Below are positions 1 through 8,026 of a stretch of 32,108 nt of DNA, one piece after another; position 1 is the first letter of the stretch, and each line of letters opens with the position of its first letter. Source of the stretch: Streptomyces africanus (GTDB lineage: Bacteria > Actinomycetota > Actinomycetes > Streptomycetales > Streptomycetaceae); the NCBI RefSeq assembly GCF_002150735.1, contig NZ_MUKA01000088.1:1-32108 (forward strand). Direction: 5' to 3'. The notes beneath the pieces were generated by a model. That model was not told the DNA's origin, made no database searches, and saw only the letters and a program-made list of their open reading frames with translations. The position numbers and the translations under genes are program-made.

Positions 1-52
1 TGTGCACCGTTCCGCGGGCGACGCCGCCGCCTCGCCCGCGGAACGGTGCACA
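1..52. terminator. Perfect 20-bp hairpin, probable bidirectional terminator
   Basis: Positions 1-20 and 33-52 are perfect reverse complements separated by a 12-nt loop. It lies about 60 bp beyond the stop of the minus-strand response regulator, so it may end that transcript and one arriving from the left. No clear T-run follows, which is common for Streptomyces terminators. Confidence 0.65.
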
Positions 53-113
53 GCTGCCGTCCACATCCATGGGCAGGCATTCCCTGTACGGCCGACCCTG
101 TGCGGCCGATGGA

Positions 114-656
114 TCACCCGCCGGCGCTCCCGGCCCGCTCGGCCTCCCCCGCACCGAGGACGGACCCGTAAGCGGGCGCACCACCGCCGCTGGGGCCATC
201 ACCGCCTCCCGGCCTGCCCCCGCTCCGCTCCCGCTCGATCAACTGCCGCACCATCCCCACGAGTTCGGCCGGCTCGAACGGCTTCGCGAGGAAGGCGTCG
301 ACGCCCACCTCCAGCCCGGCCTCGACTTCGTACTGGGTACAGGCGCTGATGATGGCGAGGGGCACGTCACGGGTACGCGGATCGGCTCGCAGGCGAGCGG
401 CGGTCCGGATCCCGTCCAGCCGGGGCATGACGACGTCGAGGGTCACTGCATCGGGCCGCACCTGATGAACGACATCAAGACATTCGGCACCATCGGCCGC
501 GGTCACGACCTCCAGCCCCTCCAGCTCGAGGTTGACCCTGATCAACTGCCGGATGACCTTGTTGTCGTCCACAACAAGCACCCGGCCCGACGCGCCTGGC
601 ACAACTCGAGAGTAGGTCGACCCCGGCCACCGCGTCCCGGTTTTCCCCACTTCCAC
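114..656 (-). CDS. Single-domain response regulator (CheY-like receiver)
   Basis: The translation shows a receiver domain at about residues 24-145. The acidic pair is in RVLVVDDNK, the phospho-acceptor Asp is in AVTLDVVMPRLDG, the conserved Ser/Thr is in LAIISACTQYE and the conserved Lys is in AFLAKPFEPAELV. The remaining C-terminus is Gly/Ser/Pro-rich with no DNA-binding domain, so the protein probably signals by protein-protein contact after phosphorylation by an unseen histidine kinase. The longest start is a GTG at 656; another GTG at 602 just before the receiver is equally possible because neither has a strong ribosome binding site. No kinase gene is adjacent. It is chromosomal, outside the integrated element. 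Confidence 0.85.
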   Translation of the reverse strand: MEVGKTGTRWPGSTYSRVVPGASGRVLVVDDNKVIRQLIRVNLELEGLEVVTAADGAECLDVVHQVRPDAVTLDVVMPRLDGIRTAARLRADPRTRDVPLAIISACTQYEVEAGLEVGVDAFLAKPFEPAELVGMVRQLIERERSGGRPGGGDGPSGGGAPAYGSVLGAGEAERAGSAGG

Positions 657-771
657 CCCGACCGGGCGACCCGCAACCCCGCTCCCGACAGCGGAAACCC
701 GTTCATGACCACCCTGAGGGAGCTGGTAGTGTTCTACCCGTCGCCGCGAGCGAACAGCTCCCGCCCGACAC

Positions 772-843
772 GCCCCCGTAGCTCAGGGGATAGAGCAACG
801 GCCTCCGGAGCCGTGTGCGCAGGTTCGAATCCTGCCGGGGGCA
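772..843 (+). tRNA. tRNA-Arg (anticodon CCG)
   Basis: A complete cloverleaf can be drawn. The acceptor GCCCCCG (772-778) pairs with CGGGGGC (836-842), followed by discriminator A843. The D arm is GCTC...GAGC, the anticodon stem ACGGC/GCCGT encloses loop CTCCGGA with anticodon CCG, and the T arm carries the GGTTCGAATCC signature. CCA is not fully encoded. Its 3' half is the attachment site of the adjacent mobile element, and the inserted copy regenerates the complete tRNA. Confidence 0.96.
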
Positions 844-844
844 C
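796..844 (+). repeat. attL: 49-bp attachment core inside tRNA-Arg
   Basis: The 49 bases 796-844 recur without mismatch at 20310-20358 in direct orientation. They span the anticodon arm to the 3' end of the tRNA plus one base, the usual extent of an AICE attachment core. The bases on either side of the two copies differ, which fixes the limits. Confidence 0.93.
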
Positions 845-863
845 CCTGTTTGAGGTGCCCAAA

Positions 864-899
864 GACCCCGTCATCAGCGGAAACGCTGAGTGCGGGGTC
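864..899. terminator. Hairpin just downstream of the tRNA
   Basis: GACCCCG...TCAGCG pairs with CGCTGA...GCGGGGTC around a GAAA tetraloop, with a short internal bulge. It lies 20 bp past the tRNA end, inside the element, and probably ends the tRNA transcript in the integrated state. Confidence 0.7.
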
Positions 900-1004
900 T
901 TCGCGTATGTGCAGGCGTGTGCGGCCCGGAGCGGCCGTATGTCGGGGGCTGTGGACGAGGCGTGGACGGGATCTTGGGACGTAAGCGCAGGTCATGCCCG
1001 ATAT

Positions 1005-1041
1005 CCCCCAAGGCCCCGGACAGGTCCAGGGGCCTTGGGGG
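1005..1041. terminator. Strong 13-bp GC hairpin
   Basis: CCCCCAAGGCCCC (1005-1017) is perfectly complementary to GGGGCCTTGGGGG (1029-1041), with an 11-nt loop. It lies 53 bp beyond the stop of the minus-strand GYD gene and is placed to terminate it. Confidence 0.75.
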
Positions 1042-1093
1042 GTACCGCTTGAGCGTGTCACTCGTACCAACAGAACCTCGACGGGGAAGTCCC

Positions 1094-1390
1094 TCAGCCG
1101 GCGGCTTTGGCGATGATGCGGTCCATCTCCTCCCGGCCGAAGGCTCGCAGGGTCGTGCTACGGACGTTGCCCATCGCGCCGACCTGTAGGAGCACTGCGG
1201 TGGCAGTCTCGTCGTCGGGCGCCTCCACGACAGCCACGACGTCGTACGGGCCGACGGTCCAGAAGAGGTTCAGGACCTTCACCCCGAGCTTCTGAGCCGC
1301 TGCCGTGAAGGCTTCGGCTCGTTGCGGGGTGTCCTTGTAGCCGCGGACTCCCTGGTCGGTCCAGTTCAGCAGCGCAATAAACGTCGGCAT
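1094..1390 (-). CDS. GYD-domain protein
   Basis: The 98-aa protein starts MPTFIALLNWTDQGVRGYKD and continues with the family pattern LGVKVLNLFWTVGPYDVVAVVEAPDDETA, ending in a short helix with FGREEMDRII. This matches the small GYD family (ferredoxin-like alpha/beta fold), whose biochemical role is not established. A clear AAAGGA ribosome binding site precedes the ATG. It lies between attL and the integrase, an unusual place in an AICE, with its own terminator. It may be cargo or a captured chromosomal gene. The function is unknown. Confidence 0.85.
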   Translation of the reverse strand: MPTFIALLNWTDQGVRGYKDTPQRAEAFTAAAQKLGVKVLNLFWTVGPYDVVAVVEAPDDETATAVLLQVGAMGNVRSTTLRAFGREEMDRIIAKAAG

Positions 1391-1442
1391 GATCCTTTAC
1401 CCCTGTAAGTAGACGCAACTAGTCGTGGTCAACTCTGGGCAT

Positions 1443-1461
1443 CATGCGCGTAATGCGCATG
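1443..1461. promoter_or_regulatory. Inverted repeat upstream of the GYD gene
   Basis: CATGCGC and GCGCATG (1443-1449, 1455-1461) form a perfect dyad with a 5-nt spacer. It lies just upstream of a possible minus-strand -35 (TTGACC) for the GYD gene. It could be an operator; the binding protein is unknown. The rest of 1391-1582 shows no gene. Confidence 0.4.
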
Positions 1462-1582
1462 AGAGGCGCCTCTGAACGAGTGATGGAAGCCGGCCGGACT
1501 TCATGGCCCGGCCCGACATACACCCCGGAGCCACCGGCGCGGAATTCCTGAGGACAGGAACGCCCCTCTCGGCCAAGGCATG

Positions 1583-1615
1583 CCGATGCCCCCGGAACAA
1601 GTCCGGGGGCATCGG
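1583..1615. terminator. Terminator after int
   Basis: A 14-bp perfect stem (1583-1596 with 1602-1615) and a 5-nt loop lie 19 bp downstream of the integrase stop codon on the minus strand. It is the likely end of the rep-xis-int transcript. Confidence 0.8.
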
Positions 1616-1633
1616 AGCTACCGTCGTCTGCGA

Positions 1634-3007
1634 TCACTCGTACTCGCGCAACAGATCCTCAATACGCCGGTTGGCGACGTCCTGCCGTCCGTCGAGGCAC
1701 TTGGCGTAGCGGGTCAGCAAAACCTCCACGCTGTTGCCGGCGCGCTCGGCCACCTCGGTGGGGTCGACACCCGCATTGAGCCACGTCGACAGCGCCGAGT
1801 GCCGAAGGTCGTACGGCCGACTCGCGAGCGGCGAGGCCGCGACGGCCGGCGGAAGCGCGAGGAGCCGAGCTTCCTGCCACACGCGGTAGTAGGTCGACGA
1901 CGGGACGACCGAGCCCTTCTCACTGAAGAAGAGCCGTCCGTCGTCCGCCGTGCCAAAGGTGGCCAGGTGCTCGCGGAGCACGGCGACGAGGTGGGGCGGG
2001 ATGGGCACCCGCCTGACGTCCTCGGTCGGACGGTTCTTCAGCCCGCGGTCGTCATGGGTCTCCCCCGAGTCGGTCCACTGCTTGCCGACAGACGGACGGG
2101 TCCGGTGGAGCAGCGCCGAGCCCCAGCCCTGCTTGGGGAGCTTCAGGTCCGTCTCGACGAGGCCGACCGCTTCCGCCGGCCGGAGACCGCCGAAGTACAT
2201 CGCAGCGAACAGACCCACGAGACGACGGCCACGAGCACGTCGGTACCCGCCCACGTAGGAAACCGCCGCCAGGAGGTTCCGTGCCTACTCCGGGTTGGCG
2301 ACAACCCGCGGGTCGACCTGGTTGGACACCTTCGGCTTCTGCCAGCGGACAGCCGTGATGGGGTTCTCACGCAGCTCCCCCAGGTCGACGGCGTAGTTCG
2401 CGGCGTTGACGAGTGTCCGCCGCTTACGCCGCACTGTCTCCGCCGCTGCTGCCGTGCCGTCCAGCCTGAGCTTGAGCGAGTCGAGGACCGCGCGGACCAT
2501 AGCTGGTTCCGCGAGATCGGCAAGCGGTCGAGATGCCTTAGACACCCAGTGGAGAACGTTCCGCACATCGTCCGGGACCTCACGGTCATCAGGGCCTGGA
2601 AGCACGAAGGCCCAGTTGCGCAGTGCTTTGCGGATCATCTCGTGGGACGGCCGTCCGGCGCGCTCGTCTAAAAGCTCCAGTGTCACGCTGGTGAGGGATT
2701 CGTTGATGCCATCCCTCGTATTGGGGGCGGCATGCGGCCATTTCATGGCGAGGTACCGCAGGGCGAAGGCGTACCACGACACGGCCGACTTCTTCTCTTC
2801 CATCGAGGCCGGGAGCCCCGACTCCGTGTCGAACTCCTCGCCGTCACGCATGGCACGCATGAGCTTCGTGCGGTAGTGGTCGGCGAGCGCCTTGGTGCGG
2901 AAGGACTCCGAGAACACACCGCCTGCGACGGACCAGCGGACACCGTACGAGGGCGTTTTGGTGTCCCGCTTGCGGACTCCCCAGACCTTCACATCGAGAG
3001 ACTTCAC
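1634..3007 (-). pseudogene. int: Tyrosine site-specific integrase, interrupted by an in-frame amber codon
   Basis: One continuous frame runs from a GTG at 3007 to a stop at 1634 (about 457 codons), broken only by TAG at 2287-2285. The N-terminal half has an AP2-like arm-binding region (VRKRDTKTPSYGVRW) and a SAM-like core-binding domain ending RRKRRTLVNAANYAVDLGE. The C-terminal half has the catalytic boxes: the Arg of FGGLRPAEAVGL, YDLRHSALSTWL, and the nucleophile Tyr of LLTRYAKCLDG. The amber falls in VVANPE-stop-ARNLLAAV, where a Gln codon (CAG) would fit a C-to-T change. The GTG start overlaps the xis stop (GTGA) behind GGAGGAGG, so int is coupled to xis. Without suppression or reinitiation (a GTG lies at 2254) no complete integrase is made. 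A sequencing error is also possible. Confidence 0.9.
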
Positions 3008-3198
3008 GCCGCCTCCTCCAGCTGTCGCAGCCATGTGGTGAAGTCACTCCGCCAAACCCGCAGCTCTCCGTTGCGCAGCTTGAATGCGGCTGGCCCGTAC
3101 CCCAGTTCTCGCCAGCGGTAGAACGTCCGACGGGAGACACCGCCCAGCTCATCCAGGACTTGGCGAACGGTCATCAGCTCGTCGCGACGGGCGTCCAT
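3004..3198 (-). CDS. xis: Excisionase-like helix-turn-helix protein (Xis)
   Basis: The 64-aa protein has a MerR/Xis-type winged helix: LMTVRQVLDELGGVSRRTFYRWRELGYGPAAFKLRNGELRVWRSDFTTWL. In AICEs this gene directs excision together with Int by bending attachment-site DNA. The ATG at 3198 follows AAGGAG at good spacing. It overlaps the end of rep by 25 bp and the start of int by 4 bp, so rep-xis-int is a single translationally coupled operon. Confidence 0.88.
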   Translation of the reverse strand: MDARRDELMTVRQVLDELGGVSRRTFYRWRELGYGPAAFKLRNGELRVWRSDFTTWLRQLEEAA

Positions 3199-4496
3199 GT
3201 CGGTTCTCCTTCCGTTCCGGGGGCGGGTTCGAGGGACGCAGCGAGCCAGGCCTCGCCGTTACTCAGGCCGGTTCCGGCGAAGACCCAGTGGGCGAGGACG
3301 AGCGTGGTTTCGCCCTCCTGCAGATCGGTGGCCGAGGCTGCTTGGGCACGGCGCCATTTGGCCCGGGCGTCGCGGAGGGCGCCGAGGGTTGTGGAGTAGC
3401 GGCGCGACTTGGTGGAGAAGTGGCCGCGGAAGCCGAGCATGTGGGCCCAGGCGCGCAGCCGGAGCTCTGCCAGCTCGGGGCGTGCGCCGAGGGTCCAGGC
3501 GGTGCGGATCATGTGGCGGGCATGGTCGCTGATCCGGGCCTGTGCCAGCTCGGCGAGGAAGCGGAGCGGGCGGTCCAGAGTGCCGGTCGCGGTCTCCGCA
3601 CCTTTGGTGGCGTACTTGGCGATGTATGCGGCCACCGCGCGTTCGGTCAGCTCCTGGCCGTCGTCGAAGTCGGCGGAGCGGATCGTGCGGACGTCGAGCT
3701 GGCGCCCGAAGGTGAAGGTGTGAGGCCGGCCGTCGATCTCTGGTCCGGTGACGCGTGCGGCGGTGGTAGCGGCGCGGATGGCATCCGTCAGCAGCTCGGC
3801 CGTCGCCCAGGCCGGAGGCGAGGTGTCGCCGCCTTCCGGGCCGTCGAGGCGGATGACCGCGTGGAAGTGGACGGCGCCGCGCTTCTGGTACTCGGCGACC
3901 TTGGCGAAGGAGATGCGCGCGTGGTCAGCGAAGGCGCGTTGGGTGAGCCCGGCGCGCTTGGCGACCTCTCGGCGGAGGTAGATGGAGAACCGGCGCCAGA
4001 GGGCCCCCGCATGAGCATTCCAGAGCACGGCCGCTTCGTAGTCGTACCTCTCAGGGTCGAGCGGTGTGCCCAGGGCGGAGTCTGACTCGGAGTGGCGGAT
4101 GCCGCAGCGGCAGTTCCGGCCGCTGGAGGGTCGGTTGTGGACCGGGCCGAAGCTCGGGGCGGTGAAGGTGGCGAAGACGCGCGGGTGCTTGCCGACCTGT
4201 TCGGGGGTGCCTTTGCCGCCCCGCAGTCCGGCGGTGATCAGGTGGTAGGTGTCGCGGCGGTAGGTCTCGGCGCAGGCGGCGCAGCGGGTGGCACGGCGGT
4301 TGTTGCAGCGGACGAGGAGTTGGCCGGCGGGGAGGTTGGCGGAGTCCAGGTGGTGCAGGACGTTGCCGATCTCGCCGGTTGCCGTGTTGACCTCGTACTC
4401 GGTGCGGTGGCCGTCGAGGCGCACAGGGTGCGTGCAGCCGCCCAGGCCGGAGAGTTGGCGGGCCAGTTCGGACATGGTGCCGAGGGAGGCCAGCAT
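3174..4496 (-). CDS. repSA: RepSA-like rolling-circle replication initiator
   Basis: The 440-aa protein has the rolling-circle initiator motifs in order: FATFTAPSFGPVH (about 108-120), the HUH metal motif in GAVHFHAVIRL (about 207-216) and the catalytic-Tyr region YIAKYATKG (about 291-299). A Cys cluster CNNRRATRCAAC (64-75) probably binds zinc. This is the pSAM2 RepSA family, which nicks the double-strand origin of the excised circle. The ATG at 4496 has no good ribosome binding site. The frame stays open upstream to an AAAGGAAG at about 4540 that precedes only ATC codons, so the true start may differ. It heads the rep-xis-int operon. Confidence 0.9.
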   Translation of the reverse strand: MLASLGTMSELARQLSGLGGCTHPVRLDGHRTEYEVNTATGEIGNVLHHLDSANLPAGQLLVRCNNRRATRCAACAETYRRDTYHLITAGLRGGKGTPEQVGKHPRVFATFTAPSFGPVHNRPSSGRNCRCGIRHSESDSALGTPLDPERYDYEAAVLWNAHAGALWRRFSIYLRREVAKRAGLTQRAFADHARISFAKVAEYQKRGAVHFHAVIRLDGPEGGDTSPPAWATAELLTDAIRAATTAARVTGPEIDGRPHTFTFGRQLDVRTIRSADFDDGQELTERAVAAYIAKYATKGAETATGTLDRPLRFLAELAQARISDHARHMIRTAWTLGARPELAELRLRAWAHMLGFRGHFSTKSRRYSTTLGALRDARAKWRRAQAASATDLQEGETTLVLAHWVFAGTGLSNGEAWLAASLEPAPGTEGEPTWTPVATS

Positions 4497-4627
4497 GGAG
4501 AGTTCCGCCAGCGGGGGCGGAGTCTGCCGGGTGATGATGGGTCTTCCTTTCGGCTGTCTTGGCAGTTGGAAGGGACGGCCCCGGGGCGGCGGGATGCTTG
4601 GCGGCTTGTTGCCGCCCCGGCGGCCGG

Positions 4628-4885
4628 TCAGCGCTTGTTCGCGCCAGTGACGAGGGAGCGCAGGACGACGGCGGCGATGGCCACGGACACGGCCGAGATA
4701 GCGACCGCCGCCAGGAGCGCGGTGAGGACGACGCCGACGACGACCACGGCGGCGACCGCACCGACGCCGACCCCGACGTTTGGGGCGACCGGACGGCCGG
4801 CGGAGGGTGCCGGAGCGTGGTTCTGCGGGATGTGTGTGGTGATGCTCGGGACGTGCTGTGTGTCGGGCAGCCTGGGGCGAAACAT
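4628..4885 (-). CDS. SpdD-like small membrane/spread protein
   Basis: The 85-aa protein has a Pro-rich hydrophilic N-terminus (about 1-35), a long Ala/Val-rich hydrophobic stretch (about 36-75, room for one or two membrane helices) and a short basic tail, GANKR. This is the layout of Spd proteins encoded beside tra genes in Streptomyces elements, which assist spread of the element through the recipient mycelium. An AGGAGA precedes the ATG. It is the last gene of the minus-strand transfer cluster before rep. Confidence 0.75.
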   Translation of the reverse strand: MFRPRLPDTQHVPSITTHIPQNHAPAPSAGRPVAPNVGVGVGAVAAVVVVGVVLTALLAAVAISAVSVAIAAVVLRSLVTGANKR

Positions 4886-4912
4886 GGCAGGTCTCCTGTC
4901 GGTCGCGGGGTC

Positions 4913-5107
4913 TCAGTCGCGGGTGCCGTTGACGACGTCGACCCCGGAGCGGGTGCCGGACTCGATGGCCGGGGCGAGGAAGGTGTACGAGAGCCAGAAG
5001 CCGAACAGTGCGATCACGACGGCGGCCCAGAGACGGATGCCGAGGAACTTGATCGCGGCCCAGGCGATGACGCCCAGGACGAAGACGAGCGGCAGTGAGA
5101 GAGTCAC
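4913..5107 (-). CDS. Small two-helix membrane protein of the transfer cluster
   Basis: The 64-aa protein has two hydrophobic segments, SLPLVFVLGVIAWAAIKFLG and LWAAVVIALFGFWLSYTFLA, and a polar tail. The GTG at 5107 follows GAGGAGATCCC. Its position between the SpdD-like and zinc-motif proteins suggests a SpdC-type role in the intermycelial spread complex. No catalytic motif is visible. Confidence 0.72.
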   Translation of the reverse strand: MTLSLPLVFVLGVIAWAAIKFLGIRLWAAVVIALFGFWLSYTFLAPAIESGTRSGVDVVNGTRD

Positions 5108-5123
5108 GGGATCTCCTCGGCGG

Positions 5124-5315
5124 TCAGCGGACGGAGCAGCGGTGAGTGCGGGCGGCCAGCTCGGCGGCGGCGCGACTGTCGTAGTCCGTGGAGAAGCCGC
5201 AGCGCGGAGCCGTGCAGGCGGCGGTGTGCTTCTCGCGGCCCCGGCCGTCGTAGTACGTGGCGACCTGCACGGGGCCGATGCGGACGACCTTGCGGAAGCG
5301 GCGGTTGGCGGGCAT
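5124..5315 (-). CDS. Mobile element transfer protein (SpdB-like, zinc-binding)
   Basis: The 63-aa basic protein reads MPANRRFRKVVRIGPVQV, then a Cys/His set (HTAACTAPRCGF ... THRC) that could coordinate one zinc ion. It matches the small proteins annotated as mobile element transfer proteins in pSAM2-like elements. Its ATG overlaps the stop of the preceding gene as TGATG, so translation is coupled. The precise role is unknown; nucleic-acid binding is plausible from the charge and zinc motif. Confidence 0.78.
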   Translation of the reverse strand: MPANRRFRKVVRIGPVQVATYYDGRGREKHTAACTAPRCGFSTDYDSRAAAELAARTHRCSVR

Positions 5316-5506
5316 CAGGTGGTCTCCTCTTCGGTTTCGCCGGTGAAGTCGGTGACGTGGTCGGCCAGCCAGCGCAAGATCTCGTCGCCCTCGTAGCTGT
5401 CGGCGGCGAGGATCACGGGCTCTGCGATCAGCACGGCTTCGGTGAGTCGGTTCTGGCGGGTCAGCTCGGCGGCGCGCTTCAGCGCGCGGAGCGTGGACGG
5501 ACGCAA
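5315..5506 (-). CDS. Hypothetical 63-aa protein of the transfer cluster
   Basis: The protein is soluble and mostly helical: RPSTLRALKRAAELTRQN, then EPVILAADSYEGDEILRWLADHV and an acidic Thr-rich tail. The proposed start is TTG at 5506 behind GGAGGG. The stop overlaps the next gene (TGATG). Similar small ORFs occupy this place in other AICEs, but I cannot assign a function. Confidence 0.65.
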   Translation of the reverse strand: MRPSTLRALKRAAELTRQNRLTEAVLIAEPVILAADSYEGDEILRWLADHVTDFTGETEEETT

Positions 5507-5524
5507 GGGGGAAAGCCCTCCGGG

Positions 5525-6175
5525 TCAGGTGAGTTGGGTGGCGATGGCTTCGGCGAGCGGCAGCGGGACTCCGAGCCGGGCGCGAAGTGTCGAGGTGTCG
5601 ATGTCGGTTCCGGTCCGGGCGCGGTGTTCGTCGGCGACCTTGCGGGCCAGGGCGACGAGCGCGGGCGGTATCGGAGACGTCGGAGCCGGCCTCGGCTCGG
5701 CAGCGGGCAGTACGGCCGCTGCTGAGGGCGGTTCGACTTCTACGGGGGTGGGTTCGGATGCCATGTCCGTCGAGGGCGGCTCGGGTGTCGTCGCCGGAGT
5801 CTCGATCGACTTCGGCGATCCGTGGGCAAGGAGCGTGCCGCCGAGGAAGGCGACCGCGGGCCAGCCCGCGACGAGAATGCGCAGCCAGGCCGGTACGTCG
5901 TCGAGGTCGAGCAGTCCAGCGGTGGCGACATTGGCGCCGAGGGACGCGACCAGCGCGACGAGGAACCAGCACCACCCGGCCGCTTTCGCCTCACCGGAAC
6001 GGAGCCGCCGCCAGGCAGCAACCAGCAGCAGATCGACGGAGACCGGATAAGCCCACGCCTTCCAGCCGTCCTGTCCGGCCGCTGAGGCCAGGTCGTGCAG
6101 GTGGGCGAAGGACAGCGCGGCGGCGATCACTGCTTGAACGAGCACGGCGTCAACGCGGACGGGCAGGGTGCGCAC
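5525..6175 (-). CDS. DUF2637-type membrane protein (SpdA/transfer-associated)
   Basis: The 216-aa protein starts at a GTG (6175) with AAAGGAG at good spacing, giving VRTLPVRVDAVLVQAVIAAA; an upstream ATG at 6202 lacks a ribosome binding site. Four hydrophobic segments lie at about residues 10-30, 38-55, 65-87 and 97-117, with SFAHLHDLA and GWKAWAYPVSVDLLLVA typical of DUF2637. The C-terminal half is Pro-rich, then a helical domain (ALVALARKVADEHRARTG...). DUF2637 proteins accompany TraB and are thought to act at the membrane during transfer. It lies directly downstream of traB in the same transcript. Confidence 0.82.
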   Translation of the reverse strand: MRTLPVRVDAVLVQAVIAAALSFAHLHDLASAAGQDGWKAWAYPVSVDLLLVAAWRRLRSGEAKAAGWCWFLVALVASLGANVATAGLLDLDDVPAWLRILVAGWPAVAFLGGTLLAHGSPKSIETPATTPEPPSTDMASEPTPVEVEPPSAAAVLPAAEPRPAPTSPIPPALVALARKVADEHRARTGTDIDTSTLRARLGVPLPLAEAIATQLT

Positions 6176-6257
6176 GGCGCGACTCCTTTCGGTTCCAGGC
6201 ATGGGCGGGGTAGGGACTTGGCGCGGGACGGCCGCGCCGACCGTTGGATCGGGGTGG

Positions 6258-7631
6258 TTACTCGGTGACCGGCGCAGGAGCGGCCACGGGCTTGGGCTCC
6301 TTCACTGGCACGGGCGGGACGTACGGCCGGAAGGGCGTGAGCGCCGGTACGTCCGGGGCGAGGTGTGCCGTCTCGCGGCAGGTGGCCGCAGCATCGGCGA
6401 GGGACAGGTACGGGGTACGGATGCGGGACCAGCCGCCGGATGTGTCGCCGACGACCGCGAGGCCGGGCAGTTCGGCGGCGATGGAGCAGGCCGCGTAGAC
6501 CGCTTCAGGGGCGATGTCGCCGAGCGCCATCTTGGCGGAGGCTTCGTCATTGACGCGGTGGCAGACCCGACCGGTGAGTTGGGCCCGGAGCATGGTCGCG
6601 CCCTTGCCGAGCTCGGCTCCGAAACGCTGGCCGCAGACCTCCAGGTAGATGCCGGCCGCGCGGCCGAGTTGGGCGAGGCGGATGAGCTGGGTGACCATCT
6701 CGTCTCGCCGCTCTTCCTCCTTCCTTGTGGCGACGAGAAACAGTTCGGCCACCTCGTCGACGAACAGCACGATGGGCGCGGGACGTTCGTCCTCAGGCAG
6801 GCCCCAGATGTCCGAAGTGATCTCCTCGTCCGGGGTACCTGGTGCGATGCCCTGCCGGGCCTTGATCAGGTCGTAGCGGTCCTCCATTTCCTTGACCAGC
6901 ACGGGCAGCAGCTCGGCAGCCTGTTCCGGGTCCGTCGCCAGCCCGGAGAGCCGGGGCGCGAACGGCGCCAGCTCCACCCCGCGCTTGCAGTCGATCCCCA
7001 CGAGCGCCACCGACTGAGCGGCCAGCGCGGCAATCAGGCTCCGCAGGAACATGGACTTGCCCGACAACGTGGCGCCGAGCACGAGTTCGTGAGGCACGGC
7101 CCGGTAGTCCCGTACAAAGGCGGTGGCGTCTTCTCGCAGAGCCACCGGCACTTGCAACGGACCTGAGACGGTTCGTCGAGGCATCCGCACCTTCCGCAGA
7201 ACGTCGAAGCCGACGAGCCGCAGTTCCACGACTCCGGGCTTCACGTCCCGGACGTACACGGCGTGAACGCCCCAGGCATGGCGCAGCCGTTCGGCTGAGG
7301 CCGCCACGTCCGCAGGTTCCTGCCCCGGAGCCAGCCGCAGCCGGAGCCGCAGACCGGTCGAGGTGGGCCGGATCATGCCCCGCCGAGGGGGCACTGGACG
7401 GATTTCACGGCGAGTGGTCGCCTTGACGGCCAGTGCCCGCCACCGGGACGGCTCGACCGTCAGACCGCACGCGTCCATGGTCGAGGAGTACGAGGCCAGC
7501 AGCCGGGCCACCGAGACCGGCAGCCCGACCGTTGACCAGTACGCGGCCGGGTGGGCGTGCCGGGCGTAGGCCGCGCCGCCTATCGCAGCAAGCGATCCGC
7601 CCAGCTCGGCCCACGTCACCAGGTCGGTCAC
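6258..7631 (-). CDS. traB: FtsK/SpoIIIE-type DNA translocase (TraB/TraSA)
   Basis: The 457-aa protein has Walker A GATLSGKS at 186-193, Walker B PIVLFVDEVAE at about 286-296 and the motor-core signature RAAGIYLEVCGQRFGAELG. An N-terminal hydrophobic stretch may anchor it. In Streptomyces one such hexameric motor moves double-stranded DNA between hyphae, recognising short clt repeats, without a relaxase. The GTG at 7631 is 5 bp after the stop of the preceding gene. No C-terminal winged helix is obvious; the tail is Pro/Val-rich (TPFRPYVPPVPVKEPKP), so clt recognition cannot be located by eye. Confidence 0.92.
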   Translation of the reverse strand: MTDLVTWAELGGSLAAIGGAAYARHAHPAAYWSTVGLPVSVARLLASYSSTMDACGLTVEPSRWRALAVKATTRREIRPVPPRRGMIRPTSTGLRLRLRLAPGQEPADVAASAERLRHAWGVHAVYVRDVKPGVVELRLVGFDVLRKVRMPRRTVSGPLQVPVALREDATAFVRDYRAVPHELVLGATLSGKSMFLRSLIAALAAQSVALVGIDCKRGVELAPFAPRLSGLATDPEQAAELLPVLVKEMEDRYDLIKARQGIAPGTPDEEITSDIWGLPEDERPAPIVLFVDEVAELFLVATRKEEERRDEMVTQLIRLAQLGRAAGIYLEVCGQRFGAELGKGATMLRAQLTGRVCHRVNDEASAKMALGDIAPEAVYAACSIAAELPGLAVVGDTSGGWSRIRTPYLSLADAAATCRETAHLAPDVPALTPFRPYVPPVPVKEPKPVAAPAPVTE

Positions 7632-7636
7632 GTCGA

Positions 7637-7987
7637 TCAGCCCGCCTCAGCCATCGGGAAGGCGCCCGGAGCCACGGCGGTGGCCCGGAACGCGATGCCG
7701 TGCCGCTGCTGGCCGTTGAACACGCTCTCCCACGGACGAGCCACCAGCCCCGGCAGCGCTACCGGAGCCCCGAGCGTCAGCCCTTCAGAGACCCCGCTCT
7801 CAGGAACCGTGACCTTGATCAGCGACGACTCCCCCTCCTCGATGTAGACCACGCCGATCGTCATCAGTGCCTCGCCGCTCATTGCGTCCTTGGCGATCTC
7901 TCCGGTCTGCCGGTCGCGCACCTTCGGCGCCGGAGCTTCGGTGAGCAGGATCGTGGCGGTCGAGGCGTCAATGCGGATCACACGCAC
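7637..7987 (-). CDS. First gene of the tra operon, conserved AICE hypothetical
   Basis: The 116-aa protein starts at a GTG with AAGGAG eight bases upstream: VRVIRIDASTATILLTEAP. It is rich in beta-strand patterns (TIGVVYIEEGESSLIKVTVPESGV) and has no membrane segment. Proteins of this type regularly precede traB in AICEs, but their role is not established. It is the first gene after the GntR-controlled promoter at 8048-8076 and is followed within 5 bp by traB. Confidence 0.78.
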   Translation of the reverse strand: MRVIRIDASTATILLTEAPAPKVRDRQTGEIAKDAMSGEALMTIGVVYIEEGESSLIKVTVPESGVSEGLTLGAPVALPGLVARPWESVFNGQQRHGIAFRATAVAPGAFPMAEAG

Positions 7988-8026
7988 AGAGATTTCTCCT
8001 TCTGGGTCGACCAACTCGCCACATGA

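Noticed and set aside
69..1052. Long plus-strand frame across the response regulator and the tRNA
   Set aside because: It is a high-GC shadow of the minus-strand regulator and runs through the tRNA gene and terminators.
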